Shown here: in pieces, positions 1 to 8,640 of the stretch | How positions within the stretch are numbered: the first letter of the stretch is position 1 | Layout: the number at the start of each line of letters is the position of its first letter | Assembly (NCBI GenBank): GCA_902531515.1 | Contig: CACAEJ010000014.1 | Span: forward strand, 1 to 36,402 | Reading direction: 5' to 3' | DNA from: an uncultured Pseudohongiella sp. | GTDB taxonomy: Bacteria > Pseudomonadota > Gammaproteobacteria > Pseudomonadales > Pseudohongiellaceae | DNA length: 36,402 bases | Notes under the pieces: model-generated | What the model was told of the DNA's origin: nothing | Databases searched by the model: none | The model's input: only the letters and a program-made list of their open reading frames with translations | Program-made: the position numbers and the translations under genes

Positions 1-25
1 CTAAAGGAACCAATCTCTGTTTCAT
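1..25 (-). CDS. Start of an unidentified gene leaving the window
   Basis: An ATG at 25-23 on the minus strand opens a reading frame that runs out of the window after eight codons (MKQRLVPL). A strong ribosome binding site lies seven bases upstream. The basic start followed by hydrophobic residues could begin a signal peptide, but eight residues cannot show this. The gene follows the OYE reductase in the same direction with an 85 bp gap, so it may share that transcript. Product unknown. Confidence 0.55.
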
Positions 26-32
26 AACGAAC

Positions 33-39
33 CCTCCTA
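33..39 (-). promoter_or_regulatory. Strong Shine-Dalgarno site
   Basis: On the minus strand this reads AGGAGGG, a near-perfect anti-16S match, seven bases before the ATG at 25-23. It is the main reason to believe that a real gene starts at the left edge. Confidence 0.6.
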
Positions 40-110
40 CTTTAAGCGTAATTAGCAACTTGAGTGTCTGGCTTAGGAATTGCCCTGCCGCTGCGATACG
101 TGAACTGTTT

Positions 111-1187
111 TTAGTCTGTCACGAATCCTTTCCAAGTGCTCATGTAATCAATAAACTTTTCCGATAAACCCTCTTTTTTCAGATGTTCCCGAGAGACCGG
201 ATTTTCGACAGGCAGGAAATTGGTATCCTGCTCCATGAGCAATGGGAAATTGTGATGTAAAATGGCTGCCCTTCCCAACATAACCCAATCAATGCCTTCT
301 GCAATAATTCTCTCTGCATCATCTGGTGTGCGAATTTTACCTGCCACGCCCAACCTCACTTCACCTCGATCGATCTCATTAAAATATGACAGAAGACTGC
401 GGCCTTGTTTTTCTTTTTCATTCGGATCTTTAAACGAGTCCCAAAGCGACATATCAAGGAACTCGATGTTGCCTTCTTCGCAAAGTCTCCTAGCCAAAGC
501 GATACTATCGTCGAGTTCCATACCAAAGCGTTCAGCGGATAAACGAACGCCAATAATGAAATTCGGTCCACAGCGCTGGCGAATTCCATCTATTATATCA
601 AATAGTATTCTAGATCGGTTTAGAAGACTCCCACCATATGAATCATCTCTCTTATTTGTTTCCTGGCTAAAGAATTGGCACAGAAGGTAGCCGTGAGCTC
701 CATGTAATTCAACTCCGTCAAATCCCGCTCGCTCAGCACGAATTGCAGCACTAATAAAATCTTCTACTATTTCTTTAATTTCTAGCAAGGACAGCGCTCT
801 TGCGCCGGTCTCTGCATTATCTGAAGGACACAAAGGAGTTAGACCTGTCACTTCTTTTGGCGCACGCATTCCGCCATGGTATAACTGGCAAATTGCAATG
901 CTCTGTTCTTTTTGAATAGCCCTTGAAAGACGTGCTAGGCCGTCAATGTGTGTATCAGCAAAAACACCCAGCTGTCCGGGAAAGCCCTTTCCTGCAGCTT
1001 GGACATGAGCGGCACAGGTCATGGTTAGTCCGAATCCGCCCTTGGCCCGCATGGTCAACCAGTGGAGCTCCTCCTCAGAAAGCACGCCGTCCTCGTGACT
1101 TTGAGAATTAGTAAGAGGAGCAAGCATGAATCGATTTTTCATACTCGGACCACGTTTAAAACTTAAGGGTTTAAATAACGCGTTCAT
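111..1187 (-). CDS. NADH:flavin oxidoreductase, Old Yellow Enzyme family
   Basis: A 358-residue single-domain FMN TIM-barrel reductase of the OYE family, expected to reduce activated C=C bonds (for example enones) using NAD(P)H in the cytoplasm. The family signature is clear: LHGAHGYLL at about 161-169, with His162, His165 and Tyr167 in the positions of the substrate-binding His-x-x-His-x-Tyr of YqjM-type enzymes, followed by a YGGSLLNR motif near 184-191. The length fits the simple OYE class; the long C-terminal FeS and FAD domains of 2,4-dienoyl-CoA reductases are absent. The start is supported by GAGGAAA just upstream. It lies 63 bp downstream of the NHL propeller gene in the same direction, so co-transcription is likely. 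Substrate unknown. Confidence 0.9.
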   Translation of the reverse strand: MNALFKPLSFKRGPSMKNRFMLAPLTNSQSHEDGVLSEEELHWLTMRAKGGFGLTMTCAAHVQAAGKGFPGQLGVFADTHIDGLARLSRAIQKEQSIAICQLYHGGMRAPKEVTGLTPLCPSDNAETGARALSLLEIKEIVEDFISAAIRAERAGFDGVELHGAHGYLLCQFFSQETNKRDDSYGGSLLNRSRILFDIIDGIRQRCGPNFIIGVRLSAERFGMELDDSIALARRLCEEGNIEFLDMSLWDSFKDPNEKEKQGRSLLSYFNEIDRGEVRLGVAGKIRTPDDAERIIAEGIDWVMLGRAAILHHNFPLLMEQDTNFLPVENPVSREHLKKEGLSEKFIDYMSTWKGFVTD

Positions 1188-1250
1188 ATTTTCCTCATAA
1201 AAAACGGGCGTTGCCCCACGACCACGCCCGCATTTTAATAATTTCCTTGA

Positions 1251-2426
1251 TCAATCAATCAAGCGAGGAACAAAACGGGTCACGCCGGCGACTACTCCTA
1301 CTTCACCGCCATAAACGTTTCCATCCCTGTCTGCCGTCACACCTTCACCCATGCAACCGATTCCACCCATGCCAGAGAAACCTCTTCCCCCGCAATTATG
1401 CTCTGCTACAAAGTAAAGCACCTCACCGTTTCGCGCGTTTCCAACGCGAAGACCTTTTCTCCAACCACCTGGGTTGTAGTTCTGATCGGTCTCAGAATCG
1501 ATGGCATAAAGCATGTCATTTGTCGGATCAATATAAAGTCCGGATATACGGCTAAACTGATACCAGGTATCTAACCATTCACCATCCTGAGTAAAAATCT
1601 GAATTCGGTTGTTGCCGCGGTCTGCTACAAATAAACGTCCTTGAGAGTCCATGGCCAAGGAGTGTGGAGAACGAAATTCGCCATCTTCCCAACCATACTG
1701 TCCAAAGTGACCGATGTAAGTGCCGTCCGGCTCCCACATAGTTATTCTGCTTTGGGTCTCATCACTGGGCTCTCCCTGAAACTGGGCTCCATGGGTTTCC
1801 GCGATGAAAATCCGGCCATTAGGAGCTATTAACACATCGTTTGGATCTGTTAGGTGCGTTGGTGGATCTCCTAGTTCGCCTGGAGTGCCAATCGTTAACA
1901 ACAATTCACCGTCAGGACTAAACTTCAGCACGGAGCTTCCGATATTGGCCGCAGCCGGGTTCATCATTAGCTCACGCTCATTTGCGATTCGGGCATCTGC
2001 AATCCAAATATTTCCTTCATGGTCAACATCCATACCATGAGGCCAAAGAATCTGACCAGCACCAAACTGTGAAACAACCCGACCATTTGGATCAAGTTTT
2101 ACGATAGGGTCAATATCTGGGGTTGTGGCACACTGGTTTGTACCGCAGCGATCTCCCGCCCAGATGTGAACACCATCGATATCAACATTTATCGCGCTAA
2201 CGGAACCCCAGCTTCTGCCATCGGGCAATGTTCCGAAGTTTCGCTCCGTAACGTAAGGGTTCGGTAAGTTGTTTATCGGCTGTTGACCCGCATGTGCAAG
2301 AGGTTTTCCGGATTCAGCCATGGATCCACGTTGCGCTATCGCCCCCGAGGAAATCAGGGTAACTGCTATCCCAAAAAAGCTCGTCAAGGCAAGGGTCCCA
2401 GCCCTAATTCCGTTTTGTCGTTTCAT
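1251..2426 (-). CDS. Exported NHL-repeat beta-propeller protein
   Basis: A 391-residue protein with a clear Sec signal peptide (basic start, hydrophobic core, likely cleavage after AIA near residue 31). The remainder carries NHL-type repeats, such as FRSPHSLAMDSQGRLFVADR followed by a GNNRIQIF segment, typical of a six-bladed propeller related to peptidyl-alpha-hydroxyglycine lyase and SMP-30-like proteins. Such propellers may be lyases, lactonases or binding scaffolds, and I cannot assign a reaction. AGAGAGGAA sits six bases before the ATG, supporting the start. It is the first gene of a minus-strand group with the OYE reductase and is divergent from the symporter/quinoprotein operon. Confidence 0.85.
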   Translation of the reverse strand: MKRQNGIRAGTLALTSFFGIAVTLISSGAIAQRGSMAESGKPLAHAGQQPINNLPNPYVTERNFGTLPDGRSWGSVSAINVDIDGVHIWAGDRCGTNQCATTPDIDPIVKLDPNGRVVSQFGAGQILWPHGMDVDHEGNIWIADARIANERELMMNPAAANIGSSVLKFSPDGELLLTIGTPGELGDPPTHLTDPNDVLIAPNGRIFIAETHGAQFQGEPSDETQSRITMWEPDGTYIGHFGQYGWEDGEFRSPHSLAMDSQGRLFVADRGNNRIQIFTQDGEWLDTWYQFSRISGLYIDPTNDMLYAIDSETDQNYNPGGWRKGLRVGNARNGEVLYFVAEHNCGGRGFSGMGGIGCMGEGVTADRDGNVYGGEVGVVAGVTRFVPRLID

Positions 2427-2690
2427 GTCATTTCCTCTCTAGTAATCTAAATTCTTTTAAGTTTTAAGCAGTCTCTCATAGTAACCACTAAGACCGTGAC
2501 TGCATGCCAATCGCGTATCAAGCAGACTATGCCACCATTCTTATAAAATTTCACCAAAATGATTTGGTTGAAATCCTTTATATAGTCGAGAATTCGGCTA
2601 TGATAAGCCGCCGAGTGAAACTTCTAAAATTTCAGACCCAGTCGCAAATTGACTGAGTAAAAATCTAAGACTAAATCAGAAAAGCAAGCT
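2427..2690. promoter_or_regulatory. Divergent intergenic region with short inverted repeats
   Basis: This 264 bp gap separates the minus-strand NHL gene from the plus-strand symporter/quinoprotein operon, so it should carry promoters for both. It holds three short perfect inverted repeats: 2553-2568 (ACCAAA, 4-base loop), 2595-2610 (CGGCT, 6-base loop) and 2639-2655 (CAGTC, 7-base loop). A TATGAT hexamer at 2599-2604 resembles a -10 box but has no good -35 partner at normal spacing. No small gene was found here. Confidence 0.35.
2553..2568. repeat. Inverted repeat, candidate operator
   Basis: ACCAAA-ATGA-TTTGGT forms a perfect 6+6 base inverted repeat about 120 bp upstream of the plus-strand operon. 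Its size suits a regulator half-site pair, but no regulator gene is nearby and a chance occurrence is possible. Confidence 0.3.
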
Positions 2691-3221
2691 ATGAAAATCA
2701 ATCTGATACATACAATTCTTTGCACAGCAGTGCTCATGGCTATTGTGCTTGCCTCCATCTGTCTAGCAGAGATAGTCCCTGACGCCGCGGGCATGCCGCA
2801 TCCATCTTATGATGGACTCCAAATTGGCGGTGATGGTGCGGCTCGTCTCCAACACGTTGGCATTCTGGGATTTGCATTTCAGTGCTTATTACTAATCCAA
2901 ATTATCCTGCTCTGTATATTAGGCGTCCCAGACCGCAACAGAACTTACGAGCTTGCAGCTTATATGGGAGCGAGCCTAGCTTTTATGCTCTTTGTTGCCT
3001 GGAAAATGTATTTTGGACATCAAAGCTTTTTAGCCACACATGAAACTGACTACTTTTGGGGATTTCCGGTTGCAACGGCGTGGCAAACCTATGGAACTTG
3101 GTTAAGCGCAATACCACTCGTTCTAATTTACAGCATCGGCTTCACCAAATTTATCTATTCGGAGAAAGACGAAGAAACCTTTGATGCCCTTCTGGCCGAA
3201 AGAATAGAGAACAACGGATAG
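2691..3221 (+). CDS. Small membrane protein paired with an SSS symporter
   Basis: A 176-residue protein with about four predicted membrane segments (near residues 5-27, 52-78, 86-108 and 137-157) and a charged cytoplasmic-looking C-terminus. I do not recognise the family. It sits 5 bp before the symporter gene in the same direction, an arrangement often seen for small accessory subunits of SSS transporters, so a partner role is plausible but inferred. The only visible Shine-Dalgarno is weak. It is the first gene of the five-gene plus-strand operon ending with the MBL hydrolase. Confidence 0.75.
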   Translation: MKINLIHTILCTAVLMAIVLASICLAEIVPDAAGMPHPSYDGLQIGGDGAARLQHVGILGFAFQCLLLIQIILLCILGVPDRNRTYELAAYMGASLAFMLFVAWKMYFGHQSFLATHETDYFWGFPVATAWQTYGTWLSAIPLVLIYSIGFTKFIYSEKDEETFDALLAERIENNG

Positions 3222-3226
3222 ATCTC

Positions 3227-4723
3227 TTGGAAGCTTTCCGACAAGAAATCATCATAAGCGCGGTAATTATCTACATGATTTTCTGCGTGATGACTGGCCT
3301 CTGGGCGATGCGACGCACCCATGATACTAGTGACTTCTTCATTGCAAGCCGGGGACTTGGACCGATCGTAGTAAGTCTTGCTTTGTTTTCAAGTACGTTA
3401 AGCGGATTTGGATTTGTTGGTGGCCCAGGATTGGTCTACTCGATAGGAGTAAGCTCTTTTTGGATGGTGATTATCTCATCCACTGGGTATGCGGTATGTT
3501 TCTTCCTTGTTTCCAAACGTATTCGTATGATCGCGGAACTGAGGAATTGCATTTCACTCCCGGATATTGTTGCAGCACGTTATGGAAGTGAAGCAGTGCG
3601 ATTTATGCTGGCCATTACAATTGTTTTAGGGGTAATGGGCTATTTAGCAACTCAAATACTTGCGATGGCTGTCGTCATGCAAGCAATACTTTCTGGAACC
3701 GAGATTTTTGCCAACATTGGTTTGGTTGCCTGCGTAACAATTTCGTCAGCAGTACTAATTTTTTACTGTGTCACCGGAGGAATTATCGCATCGGTCTACA
3801 CTGATGTGGTTCAAGGCGCGATAATGATTGTCGCCGGAGCCCTCATTCTTATTGCTGCGACTAGTGTTTTTGATGGAGGGATGCAAGAAGCAACCTCAAT
3901 TATCCTAAGAGATGATCCAGAGACAGTTATGCCCTACGGTGCAGCTGGCATAATGGCGTCGCTCGGTTGGTTTTTTGTATTTGGCTTGGGTCTGGCTGGA
4001 CAGCCCCACATCATCACAAAGATGATGATGAACAAAAACATAAAAGACAACCGCAGCATGCTACCCCTTTCTCTGTTCGGATATGCCATGGCGGCTCTCC
4101 TTTGGGTGTCTATCGGTATTGTCATGCGCGCTGCCGTATTGGATGGAAGGGTAGAACCACTCGCATTGCCTGATGATGCAGCTTCAGTCTTTCTTTCAAT
4201 GTTTACGAATCCCTTGCTGGCCGGCATTGTTTTTGCTGGGCTTTTTGCGGCCATCATGTCAACCTCAGATGCATTTTTAAACATTGGAACCGCCGCAATA
4301 ATTCACGACATTCCTAAAGCGATTCAGGGAAAGAGTATAGACAATGATCTTTTTTGGGCACGAATTGTAACCGTAATTCTAGCTTGTGTTGCTGCAGGCT
4401 TTGCGCTTTATTCCCACTTTCAAGACGCTACTCTAGTAGCACTTCTCGGTGCATTTGGCTGGGGGACATTTGCAGCATCAATTTTTCCGGTAGTTGCAAT
4501 TGGACTTAACTGGAAAGGTGCGACCGTATGGGGCGCGGTGACAGCGATTACCTTTGCATTAATCATTAATTTTGTCTCCCAACTTGCTGGCTACACCTTC
4601 CCTTACGGTGTCAGCGGCCAACTTGTAGCCTTTGTATGCTCTATGGTACTTTTTATTGGAGTGTCGTTAGTTAGCCCTAAACCCTCAATTGATTCAGATA
4701 TCGATCGGGTCCTCGACATCTAA
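3227..4723 (+). CDS. Sodium:solute symporter (SSS family)
   Basis: A 498-residue, very hydrophobic polytopic protein with the SSS fold (around 13 membrane helices). The N-terminal region has the family pattern DFFIASRGLGPIVVSLALFS, followed by a glycine-rich GFVGGPGLVYSIG stretch. The substrate cannot be deduced. The start appears to be TTG at 3227: the next in-frame ATG is 16 codons on and would remove part of the first helix. No strong Shine-Dalgarno is visible, and the 5 bp gap to the upstream gene suggests translational coupling. Its place ahead of two exported quinoproteins suggests uptake of a product or substrate of those enzymes. Confidence 0.9.
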   Translation: MEAFRQEIIISAVIIYMIFCVMTGLWAMRRTHDTSDFFIASRGLGPIVVSLALFSSTLSGFGFVGGPGLVYSIGVSSFWMVIISSTGYAVCFFLVSKRIRMIAELRNCISLPDIVAARYGSEAVRFMLAITIVLGVMGYLATQILAMAVVMQAILSGTEIFANIGLVACVTISSAVLIFYCVTGGIIASVYTDVVQGAIMIVAGALILIAATSVFDGGMQEATSIILRDDPETVMPYGAAGIMASLGWFFVFGLGLAGQPHIITKMMMNKNIKDNRSMLPLSLFGYAMAALLWVSIGIVMRAAVLDGRVEPLALPDDAASVFLSMFTNPLLAGIVFAGLFAAIMSTSDAFLNIGTAAIIHDIPKAIQGKSIDNDLFWARIVTVILACVAAGFALYSHFQDATLVALLGAFGWGTFAASIFPVVAIGLNWKGATVWGAVTAITFALIINFVSQLAGYTFPYGVSGQLVAFVCSMVLFIGVSLVSPKPSIDSDIDRVLDI

Positions 4724-4748
4724 AAACCAAAAATACAAAGGAGAGAGC

Positions 4749-6611
4749 ATGACGTTCCTGACACAATTCCTTCGCAACGTGTTTACCCTGCTATGTATAC
4801 TAATCAGCTTTAATAGTCAGGGAGCAGATAACTCCGGAATTAGCTCTGCAACTGAGTGGTCAACATATCGGGGAAACACATCTGGAACCGGTTACTCACC
4901 TCTTGGCCAAATCACTTCTGAAAATGTGAATAGTCTTGAAGTCGCATGGAGCTACTCACTACGGAATGATTCAGCTGAGTCCGCCCGAGAACCAAATTCT
5001 CAGGCGACTCCTATTGTTGTAGATGGTGTCATGTTTCTGCCAACCGCAGACAGAGTGGTAGCTCTGAATCCTCTAACCGGGGAAGAATTATGGTCTCACA
5101 CAGTCGCACTGAATGCGCCTTCACGTCGGGGAGTCACCTATTGGGCAGGTCAAGGTGGGATCTCTCCCAGAATTTTCTACACTGCTTTTGATCAGTTAAT
5201 CGCTTTGGATGCTGCAAGCGGCGAGTTAGATTTGGAGTTTGGGGAGTCAGGAAGAGTAACGATGGGAATCCCTTATATTTCAGTGCCCTTTGTTTATAAA
5301 AACATTATCGTAGTTGGAGCGAACACACCTAGAGGAGCAAACGGAGGGATCGGAAATGCTAGAGCTTTTGATGCCCTGAGTGGACGCAAATTATGGGAAT
5401 TTGAATCTGTGCCCTCTCCTGGAAACTCTGGCAACGAAACATGGGAGGGCGATAGCTGGATGGGGCGATTAGGAGCAAATGCATGGCCTTTCTATTTCAC
5501 AGTGGACGAAAGTAAGGACCAACTTTATATTCCACTGGCGTCACCCATACCCTTTGCTTACGGAGGTGATCGCGCTGGTTCTAATCTCTATGCTAATTCA
5601 ATCGTGGCGGTCAACATTCTTACTGGCGAGTATGATTGGCACTTTCAGACTATCCATCATGACTTGTGGGACCATGACCCACCGGCCCCACCTACCTTAT
5701 TTGAAGTCAACTACAATGGGGAAACTACTCCGGCTTTGGCAGTGACAACAAAGTCTGGGTATCTATTTGTTTTGAACAGAGAAAATGGAGAGCCTATTTA
5801 TGGAGTGACAGAATCATCTGTACCTCAAAGTTCCGTGCCTGGAGAAGAAACTTTCCCTACTCAACCTATACCTCTTAAGCCCGGCCCAATGGCTCGCGTG
5901 AGCTACATGTCCAATGATTTAGTAACTGCGCAAGATACAAATGAAGAGCATGCCAATGCTTGTCTCGAGTTGGTCAAATCATTGGGGAGCATAACTAACA
6001 ATGGTCCTTACACACCCTGGACATATAGGTCTGACGAAACAAGCAATCAGACAACTTTATTGTTTCCGGGATTATCCGGTGGTCCAAACTGGGGGGGTAT
6101 TGCCCACAACCCTGACAACGGTTACGTCTATGTTTTTGCTGCCAATCTTGGGTCTGTGGGTTGGATGAAAGATGCTGAACCAGGCTCAGATCTGCCCTAT
6201 GTGCTTAGCGGTCCAAGCTCGAGACCCGGAGGGTTTAACGTGCGGATGAATGGAAAGACTATGCCTTGCCAAAAACCCCCGTGGGGGCAACTAACTGCCG
6301 TTGACACTAATAGCGGGGAAATTGCGTGGCAAGTACCTCTAGGAATAACAGAGGAGCTTCCGAGCGAGCGACAACTAACAGGCCGCCCCGGGCGAGCCGG
6401 AGCACTCGTCACAGGCAGCAACTTACTTTTTATCGGTGCTACTGACGACAACCGATTTAGAGCCCTTGATGCGACTACTGGCGATATTGTTTGGGAAGAT
6501 CAAATGAACCGCAGAGGCAACGCTAACCCCATGACCTTCCTAGGCAATGACAACAAACAATACATCCTGATTACGGCTACAGACACACTTATCAGTTATT
6601 CACTGCCTTAG
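4749..6611 (+). CDS. PQQ-dependent dehydrogenase 1 (quinoprotein)
   Basis: A 620-residue exported quinoprotein of the glucose/alcohol dehydrogenase eight-bladed propeller class, expected to oxidise an alcohol or aldose in the periplasm. A signal peptide precedes the family entry motif (WSTYRG...GYSPLGQI). Blade motifs of the type ALNPLTGEELW recur, and the family segment HHDLWDHDPPAPPT begins at His303. There is no CxxCH, so no fused cytochrome; electrons must pass to a separate acceptor. The ATG at 4749 is chosen because AAGGAGA lies just upstream and a signal peptide follows; an in-frame TTG at 4689 inside the symporter gene is less likely. It lies 25 bp after the symporter and 31 bp before a paralogue. 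Confidence 0.92.
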   Translation: MTFLTQFLRNVFTLLCILISFNSQGADNSGISSATEWSTYRGNTSGTGYSPLGQITSENVNSLEVAWSYSLRNDSAESAREPNSQATPIVVDGVMFLPTADRVVALNPLTGEELWSHTVALNAPSRRGVTYWAGQGGISPRIFYTAFDQLIALDAASGELDLEFGESGRVTMGIPYISVPFVYKNIIVVGANTPRGANGGIGNARAFDALSGRKLWEFESVPSPGNSGNETWEGDSWMGRLGANAWPFYFTVDESKDQLYIPLASPIPFAYGGDRAGSNLYANSIVAVNILTGEYDWHFQTIHHDLWDHDPPAPPTLFEVNYNGETTPALAVTTKSGYLFVLNRENGEPIYGVTESSVPQSSVPGEETFPTQPIPLKPGPMARVSYMSNDLVTAQDTNEEHANACLELVKSLGSITNNGPYTPWTYRSDETSNQTTLLFPGLSGGPNWGGIAHNPDNGYVYVFAANLGSVGWMKDAEPGSDLPYVLSGPSSRPGGFNVRMNGKTMPCQKPPWGQLTAVDTNSGEIAWQVPLGITEELPSERQLTGRPGRAGALVTGSNLLFIGATDDNRFRALDATTGDIVWEDQMNRRGNANPMTFLGNDNKQYILITATDTLISYSLP

Positions 6612-6642
6612 TATCTCGATGGCTTATACAAGAGAAACAAAA

Positions 6643-8616
6643 ATGCAAAAATCCAAAAAAAATAATCGTTTATACTGCAATGTATTAGTTGTCCTGTGTT
6701 TTTTATTCCTCAAACAAGTATATGCCCAATACGGAACTCAATCAGGAGATTGGACAAGTTACGGAGGGGACACTGGCTCTACCAAGTATTCTCCGCTCAA
6801 TCAAATTACTCCTCAGAATTTCGAGGATCTTGAAGTAGCGTGGACCTGGACATCAATTGACGCAGATCTGGATCTTGATGCGATTCAAGAAATAAACGAA
6901 GCTGTTCGCATCAATAACTTTCAAGGCACACCCTTAAAAGTTGGAGATCGGCTATTCATCATAACGGCTCTAAATCAAGTAGCAGCACTCAATCCAATTA
7001 CCGGAGAGACACTATGGTCTTTTAATCCTGAAGTGTACTTGTCAGGGTCACCAATCAACTACATTGGTTACCATAACCGAGGATTAGCCTATTGGAGTGA
7101 CGGCGAAAATGAGCGGATATTAGCCGGCCTTAATGATGGGTATCTCTTGTCTTTGGATGCTTCCACTGGGTTGCCTGACCCTGAATTCGGGGGAGGAAAA
7201 ATTGATCTCGCCGACGGACTTCCCAGAGCTACCAGAGATGTCTTAGATTGGACCGGCGCTCAGCCAGTAGCTGTCGTGTCGCCACCAATCGTTGTTGGCA
7301 ATATCGTGGTTACTTCATCGATCACTCAGGCTAGACCGATTAACCGAGAGCGCCCACCCATGTGGGTTAGAGGCTATGATATTACTAACGGTGAGCACGT
7401 TTGGGACTTCCATACAATTCCCGAAGCTGGGGAATATGGGGTTGATACTTGGGAAGAGGAATCTTGGCGCCGCACAGGAAACACCGGAGTTTGGTCGATG
7501 ATGAGCGCCGACACGGAGCTTGGATTAGTCTACTTACCTATCGATGCTCCAACTGACGATTTCTATGGTGGAAACCGGCCAGGAGATAATTTATTTAGTC
7601 AAAGCGTAGTGGCAGTTGATGCACTAACTGGCGAGAGACGCTGGCATTTTCAGATGATTCATCACGGATTATGGGACTATGATCCTCCAGCCGCGCCCAA
7701 CCTTATCGACATAACAGTTGAAGGACGACAGATCAAAGCACTTGCTCAGATTACTAAACAAGGGTTCGTCTACACATTTGACCGAGAAACCGGAGAGCCT
7801 GTGTGGGTTATCGAAGAAAGAGAGGTTCCGCAATTGCCCCTCATTCCTGGCGAGCGACTCTCCCCGACTCAACCTTTTCCAACTAAGCCACCACCTTTCG
7901 AAAAACAGGGTCTAACCATCGACGACTTGGTCGACTTCACACCACAGATTCACCAGGAAGCAGTGAGCATTCTTGAGAATTATACCTATGGGCCGCTCTT
8001 TACTCCTCCTAGCGTATCAGTTCCTGGTGGCAATCGTGGCACCATTCTGCGCCCCAGTGCTGGCGGCGGAGCTAATTGGATGGGCGCAGCCGTGGATCCC
8101 GAGAGCTCAGTTATCTTCATACCGTCATCAGATTCAATCTCTGTTCCAGTGGTCGTCGAAACAAACCCAGAAGAATCAAGCCTTCAGTATCGTAGAATTT
8201 CTTACGGAGGTGCTCGAGGGCCCGGAGGATTACCACTACTCAAACCACCTTACTCAACGATAACTGCGATAGACATGAACAAGGGCGAAATACTTTGGCA
8301 AGTGCCTAATGGAAGTCGAGCACCAAGTGTTGAGAGAAATCCTGTTTTGGAAGGAATAGACTTGCCCCCTTTAGGTGGTGGCGGCAGAAATCCCATAGTT
8401 GCTACTCCGAATATGTTAATTCATGCGCAGAATTATCAAGATGGCCCTCTCCTCATCGCTCGCGACAAAACTACTGGCGAAGAGCTGGGCTCTATTGATA
8501 TACCAGCCCGCGCCATAGCCGCACCTATTACTTATCAGTTATTGGATAATCAATACCTAGTTGTCGCTGTTCTGACAGAGCCAGCACCTCAGTTAATTGC
8601 GTGGAAGCTGCCATAA
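6643..8616 (+). CDS. PQQ-dependent dehydrogenase 2 (quinoprotein)
   Basis: A 657-residue exported quinoprotein, paralogous to its upstream neighbour: same entry pattern (WTSYGG...KYSPLNQI), repeated blade motifs (ALNPITGETLW, AVDALTGERRW) and a matching segment HHGLWDYDPPAAPN from His340. Here the Asp following the two His residues in the paralogue is Gly342, which may alter the active site. The signal peptide ends near VYAQ. ATG 6643 is preferred for its purine-rich upstream AAGAGAAA; ATG 6619, eight codons earlier, has no ribosome site but cannot be excluded. No heme motif. Co-transcribed with the symporter, the first quinoprotein and the MBL hydrolase. Confidence 0.9.
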   Translation: MQKSKKNNRLYCNVLVVLCFLFLKQVYAQYGTQSGDWTSYGGDTGSTKYSPLNQITPQNFEDLEVAWTWTSIDADLDLDAIQEINEAVRINNFQGTPLKVGDRLFIITALNQVAALNPITGETLWSFNPEVYLSGSPINYIGYHNRGLAYWSDGENERILAGLNDGYLLSLDASTGLPDPEFGGGKIDLADGLPRATRDVLDWTGAQPVAVVSPPIVVGNIVVTSSITQARPINRERPPMWVRGYDITNGEHVWDFHTIPEAGEYGVDTWEEESWRRTGNTGVWSMMSADTELGLVYLPIDAPTDDFYGGNRPGDNLFSQSVVAVDALTGERRWHFQMIHHGLWDYDPPAAPNLIDITVEGRQIKALAQITKQGFVYTFDRETGEPVWVIEEREVPQLPLIPGERLSPTQPFPTKPPPFEKQGLTIDDLVDFTPQIHQEAVSILENYTYGPLFTPPSVSVPGGNRGTILRPSAGGGANWMGAAVDPESSVIFIPSSDSISVPVVVETNPEESSLQYRRISYGGARGPGGLPLLKPPYSTITAIDMNKGEILWQVPNGSRAPSVERNPVLEGIDLPPLGGGGRNPIVATPNMLIHAQNYQDGPLLIARDKTTGEELGSIDIPARAIAAPITYQLLDNQYLVVAVLTEPAPQLIAWKLP

Positions 8617-8640
8617 TTCCGCAAGATATAAGGAGAACTT

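Noticed and set aside
262-690. A 142-codon open frame on the plus strand
   Set aside because: It is antisense to the OYE reductase, which carries the full family signature.
111-1187. 2,4-dienoyl-CoA reductase
   Set aside because: The protein is only the 358-residue barrel and lacks the iron-sulfur Cys cluster and the C-terminal FAD/NAD domains.
2599-2604. TATGAT as a firm -10 promoter box
   Set aside because: The nearest TTGAAA lies 25 bases upstream, too far for a normal -35 box.
3934-4284. A 116-codon open frame on the minus strand
   Set aside because: It is antisense to the symporter's membrane helices; such shadows are common opposite hydrophobic genes.
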